DNA of 64,000 bases, from NCBI GenBank assembly GCA_019426215.1, contig CM033396.1, positions 26,799,101-26,863,100 on the forward strand. Reading direction: 5' to 3'. This DNA is from Buddleja alternifolia (taxonomy: Eukaryota > Streptophyta > Magnoliopsida > Lamiales > Scrophulariaceae). The translations under genes and the position numbers were made by a program. Positions 56,584-64,000 of the stretch are shown in pieces (position 1 is the first letter of the stretch; every line of letters begins with the position of its first letter). Below the pieces are notes generated by a model. It had not been told where the DNA came from, made no database searches, and saw only the letters and a program-made list of their open reading frames with translations.

Positions 56584-57782
56584 CATATATCACAATTTGG
56601 CCTTACATGACCCTAGTCTTACGAATTTAGTTCATAATTGAAAGCATAAAAGACATAAGAGGAATATTCATAGACATAAATGAAATAAAAAGCTCTTAAA
56701 AACTCCCTAAATGGTGAATGATGATGGATCTTGAAGTTGAGCCTTCAATCCCCAAGCTCTTTTCCTTCCTCTAGTTTTCCCCTCCAAGAGTGATGAAGAA
56801 TGGTGATGAATGGTGGAGAAATTAGATTAGGGGTTGCCCCCCTCTCCTCCAAGAATCTGAAATTGATAGTGAATGATGAAGAGTATGGGTTCTCCCTCCT
56901 TTTATAGCCAAAATTCCACTAAAGTATGCATTAAAAATTCCCATTAAAGTTCCCCAATGAGAATTCCACCTAAGGTGATGCTTAAAGTATGGCTTTTAAG
57001 ATTCCAACCAGTTAAAAAATGCTGAACTTTCGGCCCTTAAGAATTCCTCCAAGCATAACCATGTGAAAACTTCAACAAAACACATGCATGCTGCCATTTT
57101 CTTGCTTTCCAGCGCAGTCTTAGGATTTTCCTCATAACATTCTCCAACGATCTCCAAATTGGATGATTCAAGTCCCCATGTGCAGATAAAACATAGCTCT
57201 ACAACTTTCCAGAAGGACATTTTGTCCAATTCGGTCGCCTAATATACCTAAATTACGTTTCAACATGGAGGTTGTTTCTGATTTGGCGCCCATAAAGTAA
57301 ATCTACCAAGAAACACACTTATGACAACCCCTCAACACATGTGCTGAATTATGGCCAAAAGTGATTCTTACCCATCATATAATGCTGGAATTTAGGCTGA
57401 AAAGGAGTAACATTTGGACTATCCACGCCTAGGCATGACTAGGAGGGCGCTGGGGCGTATCCTGGCACGTGTACTTCTCTGTTCGGCGCAACAATTCTAT
57501 TTCCTTCATAACTCTCTCCAAAGACGTCCGATTTGGATAATTTAAGTTTCCAAGTGAAGCTAACACAGAGATAAACAACTTTGTTGAAGGAGACGTCCTC
57601 AAATGCGAACTCGAAATATGCATAAATTTTGTATTTGCGTGCGTTATTCCTCTATTGTAGTGATTTTTCACCTTTACTCGATAAGCACACAAATTAAACG
57701 CAAATGTGGTATAAATCATGCATAAACCAATATAAATCCAATAAATATGAGGCTCTAAAACATGTAAATTCACACCCTATCA
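56584..57782 (-). repeat. 5' LTR of the GAG-only Athila element, outer part
   Basis: Matches 39699-40897, so its first 293 bp duplicate 45700-45992. TATAAAA on minus at 56900-56906. Ends CACCCTATCA at 57782, followed by the TSD TCTCC. Confidence 0.92.
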
Positions 57783-57787
57783 TCTCC

Positions 57788-58060
57788 TAACGCGGAGTAA
57801 AGTGCACATCGTCCAACATTATCTAGATTTTCCCTTTTTCGATCATCAGGCGTCTATTCTAACTTAGGTTTCTCGACATAACCATCTGGAGTGGCCTCGG
57901 TTGCTTCAGGGGCTCGAGTTACAACTTTCATAATCTGAATGGGGCCATCTGTGATCACATCACACATTTCATTATCGCAAGGGCATAAATAAGCGAATGC
58001 TCTAAGTTTCCAAGAATCATAGTTTGATTCTACCAACTTAGGCATTTTGTTAAAAGCCAT
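57788..58060 (-). pseudogene. gag: Sirevirus copy 3 gag, N-terminal part
   Basis: Starts MAFNKMPKLVESNYDSWKLR at 58060 and reads to the Athila insertion. A frame break lies after YVEKPKLE (57854), then NVGRCALYSALGDND continues in another frame across the TCTCC duplication into 39035. Clear homologue of the gag at 8311. Confidence 0.9.
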
Positions 58061-58161
58061 AATGAGATGTTTTAAAGAGAAATTTTAAAGCGATTAAGTT
58101 TTAAAAGGATGGGTCTAAACATGCAGTTACACTCGAAAACGCTTAGGTTTCTAATTCAACC

Positions 58162-58173
58162 GCTCTGATTACA
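58162..58173 (-). other. Primer binding site, Sirevirus copy 3
   Basis: Minus strand TGTAATCAGAGC, two mismatches to the initiator-Met PBS TGGTATCAGAGC, two bases inside the LTR end at 58176. Decayed. Confidence 0.8.
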
Positions 58174-58175
58174 CT

Positions 58176-59488
58176 TGGTGGTCCCAAGTGGCATATGAAA
58201 GGGTCTAGAAAGGGGGGGGGTTGTATAGACCCTGAAGTCCTTTTTCGACTTCAAAAATTTCGTATCACTTTTAAAGATTTGAACTCTTAGAGGCTGAGCG
58301 ATTGGGTCATGCGCTTCAGTAGAGATAACTTAGACTTAGTAATTTTAACAATTTACCAAAGTAAGGTAATGCCTAGATCGCTTAATCAGGGTTAGCACAG
58401 CGGAAATAATTTTTAGCGCTCAGTTGGTTAATTAATCGCTTTGCAATTAGCTTGTCTTTTTCAAAGAATATAATATAATGTAAATCAAGACAATAATTAA
58501 AGTAAAGAACACAAGAGATTGTAAGGTACACTGGGTGATGTAATCTCAGCTACGTCTTTCTTCTCCTTTTTCACTTGGAGGAATTTACTAGGATGATTTT
58601 CGAAGAATTACACAGAATCTTCTACAAGATAGTAAAGGATGAAAAAGATCTCAGGCTCCTTGATCACACAGATTTCAGCACCAATGAAGATCTTCTTCTA
58701 CAAGCTTCTCTCACTCAGAAATACTGCCTGTAAGGGGTTTTCAACTTCTTTCTCACTCAGATGAAAGGTTAAAGGTTTATCACAAGGTTTTGTTTGTTTT
58801 TGGGAATAACATACAACTTGGAATATCTCAATAGGAATTTAGGTTTCTTCTTTGGAAGAGGTTTGAGATATTTGTGAAAGGATTTTTAGCTATGGAGTTT
58901 CTAAGCTTTCTCTTGTGCAGGTATGTAAATTTCATGTACCACCACCTTTAGGGTTTGCTGACGGTAAGGTATTTATAGGCAATTCTTGGGATCTGTCCGT
59001 TGGAAACATGTGAGAGCGTGCCTTTCACGCAGCGCGTGATTTTACCTAAAACCTGACATTCCTGAAAATCTGCTGGCACCGATTGGATGGGAGCAGCTAT
59101 AAACTCTGAAGTTCTGACAGTCTAGTAAAAAAGGTGGCTTGTCCACAAGTCATAGTGGCTTATCACATTTAATGCTCTTATCAGGCGTTTAATGCTTTTG
59201 AATTTATTTTTCGTTGGAAATAAATGTCCGTTGAATGATTGCATTTAATTCCTTCATGACTTGAGGATTTAATTCATGTGAATCTGACATCGGATAGCTA
59301 GAATGATTTGAGCGCTTGATTCAAAAATCCTGAAATAGTCCTTTAGCGTTTGACGGGCGCTAAGAACAAATTGTTATCTTCAGCTGACTTCAGACAATGA
59401 TCTTCAACTTCTTCTCTAATAGACTCACCTAGAATTCTATTAGTGATTCGGTATCTAATACTTAGTCTAAAATCTATAAAGATAAAAA
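58176..59488 (-). repeat. 5' LTR of Sirevirus copy 3, outer end truncated
   Basis: Matches the 3' LTR at 25655-26969 but retains two segments lost there and lacks the outermost 140 or so bases. Palindrome TCACGC-AGC-GCGTGA at 59025-59039. The last bases repeat TAAGTCTAAAATCTAT from just upstream, suggesting a rearranged end. Gypsy sequence follows directly. Confidence 0.85.
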
Positions 59489-61215
59489 TTTAAGTCTAAA
59501 ATCTATCTAAGGAAAAGACCTAACTACTCCATGTAGACGGATCAACAACCCTTGGTAGAAGTGGAGCTAGAATTGTGCTAACAACTCCAGAAGGAGATAA
59601 GTTGGAATGCATGGTAAAATTCAAATTCAAGGCAAATAACAATGAAGCTAGATATGAAGCCCTGATTATCAGGCTAAAAAATGGCCCTGAAAGGAAGAGC
59701 TAAAAATTTAATAATATACTCGGATTCTCAGCTAGTAACTAAGCAAATAGAAGGCACTTACGAGGCTAAGGGGGCGAGGATGGCAAAATACCTGTAGACC
59801 ATTGAAATACTAAGGAAAAACTTTAGCAAGTTGGAAATGCACCAAATTCCTAGGAGTGAAAATACCAAAGCAGATTACTTTTCCAAGTTAGGAAGTGCAG
59901 TCACTGATTGGAAAATCGGGCAGATTACAATCTAGGCCGTACCAAGGCCCAGCACGGAGAAGGATGTCATGAGCATTGAAGAAATCATGGACTGAAGGAG
60001 GGATATTATACAGTATCTCACTAAAGGAGTGTTACCAAAGGACAAATATAATAAGCAAAGGATGCTTGTCAAGGCAGAAAATTTTGTTATGATAGAAGGC
60101 GTGTTATATAAGAGGGGGTATGTCCAGCCTTGCCTTAAATGCATATCCGAGGAGGAGGGAGAGTATTTTTTAAGAGAAATTCATGAAGGTTGCTGTGGTA
60201 GCCATATATGAAGAATATCTTTGGCAGGAAAAGCTTTACGAGCGGGATACTTTTAGCCAAGCATCAAAGGAGATGCAATTGAGTTAGTACGAAAATGCGA
60301 GCAATGTCAGAAGCATGCTAACCTTATACATAGACCAGTTGAATATTTACATTCCCTGAGTGTCTTTTGTCCCTTCGCTCTGTGGGACATGGACATAATA
60401 GGGCCATTCCCTGTGGCTAAGGCCCAAAAAAAGTTCCTGCTGGTCGTCGTGGATTATTTTAGCAAATGGGTAAAGGCGGAGGCTTTAGCCTAAATTACAG
60501 AAAGGGAAATAATGCAATTCTTATGGAAAAATGTTATGTGTCGATTTGGCATTCCAAGGGAGATCATAGCTAATAATGGAAGACAATTTCGTGAAGTCAA
60601 GCTAAAAAATTGGTGTGAGGGGCTAGGAATCCAGTAGCGATTAAGCTCGGTCGCACATCCACAGACTAATGGACAAGTGGAAGTCACGAATCGGATTTTA
60701 GTGCAAGGATTGAAAACTAGGTTGGAAGAAGTAGGAGGAAGTTGGGTAGATGAATTACCCTTCGTGTTATGGTCTTACAAAACTACACCTAAAACCACCA
60801 CAGGAGAAAGCCCATTCCAATTGGTATATGGCACGGAGGCCGTAATACCACCTGAAATCGGAGTACCAATCCTCTGGATTGAACACTTCAATGCAGAATA
60901 AAATGAAGCAAGGATGCTAGAAAAGTTAGATATGATCGAAGAAGGGAGAAGTAAGGCGTACTTATGCATTGAACTATACAAACAACGTATCCAAAATCCC
61001 AAGCTAGCAAGGTCCGTGAGAGGAATTTCCAGGTAGGTGACCTAGTCCTGGAAAGGGTAGAGGCCATGCACGTGGTAAAGAAGTTAGGGCCTAACTGGGA
61101 CGGTCCCATAAGGTAACCAAGGTACTTAGAAGAAGCCTATGAGTTGCAGAATGGAGAGATAAAGCAACTTCCTCGCCCCTGGAATGTGAAAAACCTAAAG
61201 AGATTTTACATCTAG
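59489..61215 (+). pseudogene. pol: Tat-type second RNase H and integrase, decayed
   Basis: Continuation of the Tat-type pol. The archaeal-type RNase H that marks the lineage begins HVDGSTTLGRSGA near 59534, with NNNEARYEALIIRLK and IIYSDSQLVTKQIEG. Integrase follows: zinc finger KCEQCQKHAN, WDMDIIGPFP, LLVVVDYFSKWVKAEAL, IANNGRQF (family: DNG, so a catalytic Asp is lost), AHPQTNGQVEVTNRIL, and a C-terminal part ending KNLKRFYI with stop at 61213-61215. Several stops and frame changes. About 100 residues of the first RNase H are missing at the junction with copy 3. Confidence 0.85.
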
Positions 61216-62312
61216 GAAGCATAATCAAACATTTCTAAATTCATTGTATATTCCTAGTCAGGAGTGTGATCAAGAAGATTGTGAGCCAGCTTGTAGGGCA
61301 AAAATATGCAACATGAGCTAAGTAATATTACGATTGCTTTTTACTATCATATCTCTTAATTTACTTTCTGTAGATAGTGTAATTCATTTCATAGAATGTA
61401 TACCTTATACAATGAATCTTTTTTTATTGTTTTATAATTATTTGCACTTTCACACACATCGAAGACAAAGGGGTGTTGGTGGCGTGAAGTAGAAAGTGGT
61501 TAGGAAAATTGGAGGGGTAGCCTGGATCCGTCCAGTTAGGGAAAAATTGGCTACGGATCTATCTGGATCCACTCCAGAAATAGACATAAGGATGGACAAA
61601 GAAGAAATAAGGTTTGGAGACTTCTCAGTCTACTTCTCAAACTAGAAGAAATAAGGATGGTTAGAAGGAATAAGGTTGGGGGGACAACCTCTTGGTTGAT
61701 GCCGCGGATAGGGTGAGATATACACGTCCGCTCGTACTCCATGGTAGCATTAGGGGGGCAAAATTCAGGAGAAAAAGACAGAAATAAGGAAAGAAAACCC
61801 CCGGTAGCATATTGGCCAAGTGCGAGCCCAGGGAAGAAATTGTGGTACGGAGTGATGAATCCTTGGGAGTCAAAAGGCTGATACATCTTTAATATGTACA
61901 AACTTTTACCATATTCCGTTTTCCACATGTGAATGTGAGAATACTTTTTTAAACATGCTATAGGCATGTTCCAAATTATTTTTCTACTTAGCAAGCTAAA
62001 ATCTATCAAAACTATGTACTCAATTTGTATCTAAATTCTTCTTTTCACAACATGTGTTAGTCTATTTTTACATGATCATAAGCATCTATTTCAATTAGCA
62101 TAAGAAAATATATGCAATTTCAATAAGCATAGATAGATAAGATATAAATATACTTAAACCATTCATAGTAGTTAAAAACATAAGCATCTTAGAAACATTG
62201 CATACCTCGAAGGGCAAATAGCACAAAAGCAGAAAAAGGAAGATATTGTCTAAAGGCTATAATGCAGCCTAGTCAAAAACAAAATACTTGTTTCCCAAAC
62301 ATAACATATAAA
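61216..62312. other. Tat-type spacer between pol and antisense gene
   Basis: AT-rich DNA after the pol stop, with T-runs, a GGATCC-containing stretch around 61520-61570 and repeated GAAGAAATAAGG words (61600-61680). Neither strand shows a believable gene. Confidence 0.6.
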
Positions 62313-64000
62313 CTACTCTACATTGGCTGGAGCATTCTCTACGACATTCTCTGCTGCATCAACAGGATTCCCGGCAAGCTGATCAGCAACCTGTTATAGG
62401 GGTGGATTAACTTCCAAGATAGCAGGAGGAGGAACTTCATTCGGAGAATTTTCGGTTGCTGGAGTGGGGGGCTTCAATAAAGCAGCATCCATTGCAGTGT
62501 CCACATCAAGAAAAGAGACATCACTTCCAGCAAGAGGGTAGCCAAGAGCAGCAAATTAATTCTGGCACCCCTCAAATCCCTTCTCAAAACACTTTAAAGT
62601 CTTGTCATCCACTATGTTTTGAAACTCGGTGGAAGCCAGGAAGTTAGCCTTGAACATCTCCAGGAGGGCCTGTCCTTCTTCAGAAGAGGGAAATTCCTCA
62701 ATACCCATCTATCGACCTTTTGCCACAGCATCCTGGAGCTCCATTTCCTGGTGCTCTAGGGCACTCTTCTGCTAGTCCTCCAGGATCCTTACCCTACCCG
62801 CCAAAGCAGCCACGCGGGACTCTTGTTCTTGGACGTCCAGGAGGGCTTTTTTTTCTCCTTATGCCAGAATTGCTTCAGAGAGATGTATACTTATACTTGC
62901 TTCTTTGCTCTAGCTAGGTCTCGTTTTAGATCATCCACCTCAATTGACTGGCTTATGTCTAGCAAAGCCTGTCTTGTCAGAAGAGTAAACTGCACACAAA
63001 AAGGAGAAAAGTGAACCACTTACACCATATGGGAAAATAGATCAGAGGCACATACGGCATACCTTAGGGAGCATTGCAGTTAACTAGTTAATAGTTTCAT
63101 TGGGCTGGAGGGACTTCAGTAGTTGACGGTCTAGGGAGTTGGCCATATTTTGCAAGAAGCTACGCATGACCACCAAATTTTTACTTTTCAGCATAGAGGT
63201 TGGAGGAAGATCTTGAGCCCTTGAGCAAGTGCGAAGGGTAGGAGACTCGGTAGTGTTGAAAGTCAAGGAAGGCATGACCTCCCTGAACAAGATACCAGTA
63301 TTACCGCACTTTGGAGGGGGGATGTCAAAAGAACTATCAGTGACTCTTTTTCATTCCACAATCTCCTTTGACTTGGGGGGTCCCTACCAAACTGGGTAGG
63401 AGAATCGCGTGCAGAAGCACCATGAGTTGATGCCTAGGGAGAAATAGCAACTATTTGCCCAGTAGGAAGTTGGGACCCAGGAGGAGCGATTGGAGAGGTA
63501 GTACTAAGAGGAATCGGCAGGATAGAACGAGTGACCCCAAGAGCCCTCTGCCTTCGGCGTTTCAATTCACCAAGCCTGGCAGTGTCCATTATTTCAGTTG
63601 CAGACCAGAAAAAAATCTATAACAACATTCAGACAAAAAGAACAGGAGGAAGAGCAACAACACAAATATAAACATTCGATTAAAAAGCTATCTATAGTTT
63701 CACCCTTTATGTCTACCTCAATGGGACTCAAGACAAAATGATACAACAAGAGTGGGTCAACTAATTTCCCCACATCATACTCATTCTAATTCAGATAAGT
63801 CAACAATCGTTGGTAAAAAAAAAGCTGGCTAGAAAGAGGATACAAGTTGGGATTTCCTAACTACTCTATACATTCATGAGTAAAGTCCAGGAGGTTCCTT
63901 TAGGGGGAGCAATGAAGAAGAAATTCTTCTTCCAGTATTTTTCTAAACAAGGATAAGCAGAAAAGAAGAAAACCTCTTTCCTAGGGGTAAATAAAATACC
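62313..64000 (-). pseudogene. Antisense gene of the Tat-type element, decayed, running off the window
   Basis: Opposite to pol, between pol and the expected 3' LTR, where Tat-lineage elements such as Grande and Retand carry an antisense ORF. Readable pieces on minus, in order: RKEVFFFSAYPCLEKYWKKN (63866-64000), GKLVDPLLLYHFVLSPIEVD (around 63730), MDTARLGELKRRRQRALGV (from 63589), FREVMPSLTFNTTESPTLRT, then a coiled-coil region and a C-terminus (MGIEEFPSSEEGQALLEMF; ...NAPANVE stop at 62313-62315). Stops and at least one frameshift interrupt it. A 73-nt GT-AG intron is apparent at 62990-63062. Protein function unknown. Confidence 0.6.
62990..63062 (-). other. Candidate 73-nt intron in the antisense gene
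   Basis: Minus strand: exon end CTCCCTAAG, donor GTATGCC, acceptor TTTTTGTGTGCAG, then TTTACTCTTCTGACAAGACAG. Removing it joins MLPK to FTLLTRQALLDISQS in frame. Confidence 0.55.

Larger units (their letters stand above)
39041..57782 (-). mobile_element. Athila-type Ty3/gypsy element (minus), GAG-only derivative, interrupted
   Basis: Flanked by a perfect 5-bp duplication TCTCC (39036-39040, 57783-57787). LTRs begin TGATAGGG on minus, with a PBS for tRNA-Asp. The only gene of its own is a gag-protease ORF (42585-44879); RT, RNase H and integrase are absent. The 5' LTR is split by 10.6 kb of a second Athila-type element (45993-56583), with part of the LTR duplicated. It lies within gag of Sirevirus copy 3, whose frame continues cleanly across the duplication. 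Confidence 0.9.
25655..59488 (-). mobile_element. Sirevirus copy 3 (minus), itself carrying nested insertions
   Basis: Both LTRs, PBS, gag, pol and third ORF are present in minus orientation, but degenerate. It belongs to a diverged subfamily of copies 1 and 2: LTR ends CCACCA, Gag starts MAFNKMPKL. Inside it lie a solo LTR (32136-34278) and an Athila-type element (39041-57782). The right end lacks about 140 bp of LTR, so no target duplication can be matched to GTGCT (25650-25654). Confidence 0.9.

Noticed and set aside
61551..62009. 152-codon minus frame in the Tat spacer
   Set aside because: No homology or domain that I recognise, low-complexity Leu/Ser/Phe content, and it lies between pol and the antisense gene. 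Not supported.

Overview
The window is a block of nested LTR retrotransposons from a flowering-plant genome, most likely a eudicot. I see no host gene, tRNA, rRNA or CRISPR array. The plant origin follows from the element families present: Ty1/copia elements of the Sirevirus (SIRE/Maximus) type, Ty3/gypsy elements of the Athila type (tRNA-Asp primer site) and a Ty3/gypsy element of the Tat type (second RNase H, antisense 3' gene).

Layout. The host layer is an old Tat-type element, 21217-25654 continuing at 59489-64000. Its upstream LTR was hit by Sirevirus copy 1 (minus strand, 1-6661 continuing at 20468-21216). The 5' LTR of copy 1 was hit by Sirevirus copy 2 (plus strand, 6662-20467), a complete 13.8-kb element with nearly identical 1544-bp LTRs, open gag, pol and a 1376-codon third ORF. 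The Tat pol was hit by Sirevirus copy 3 (minus, 25655-59488). Copy 3 in turn carries a 2.1-kb solo LTR (32136-34278, TSD GAAAG) and, inside its gag, an Athila-type element (minus, 39041-57782, TSD TCTCC). That element's 5' LTR is split by 10.6 kb (45993-56583) holding a second, rearranged Athila-type element in opposite orientation: gag-PR-RNH-IN without the RT core, a third ORF, and an LTR inverted relative to its own body.

Function. Copy 2 is the only element that looks able to move. Gag forms the particle and carries a CCHC knuckle. Pol supplies protease, integrase, RT and RNase H behind a single in-frame TAG. The third ORF is called env-like by position, but it shows nuclear localisation signals and coiled coil and no signal peptide or membrane segment. 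Both Athila derivatives have lost RT yet keep long open frames, which fits non-autonomous elements supported in trans.

Most interesting. (1) A short AGCG/CGCT-core motif (commonly AAGCGTC, AAGCGCC, AAGCGCT) is scattered through all the Sirevirus DNA, in LTRs and in all three codon frames of the ORFs. Together with a nuclear third-ORF protein this suggests, as a hypothesis only, an element-encoded DNA-binding or anti-silencing system analogous to VANC of VANDAL elements. (2) The third ORF contains a conserved phase-1 mini-intron: 84 nt and frame-neutral in copy 2; 80-82 nt, three times and required for the frame in copy 3. (3) The Athila body is inverted against its own LTR, with a perfect 128-bp inverted repeat and a 293-bp duplication of the target LTR.
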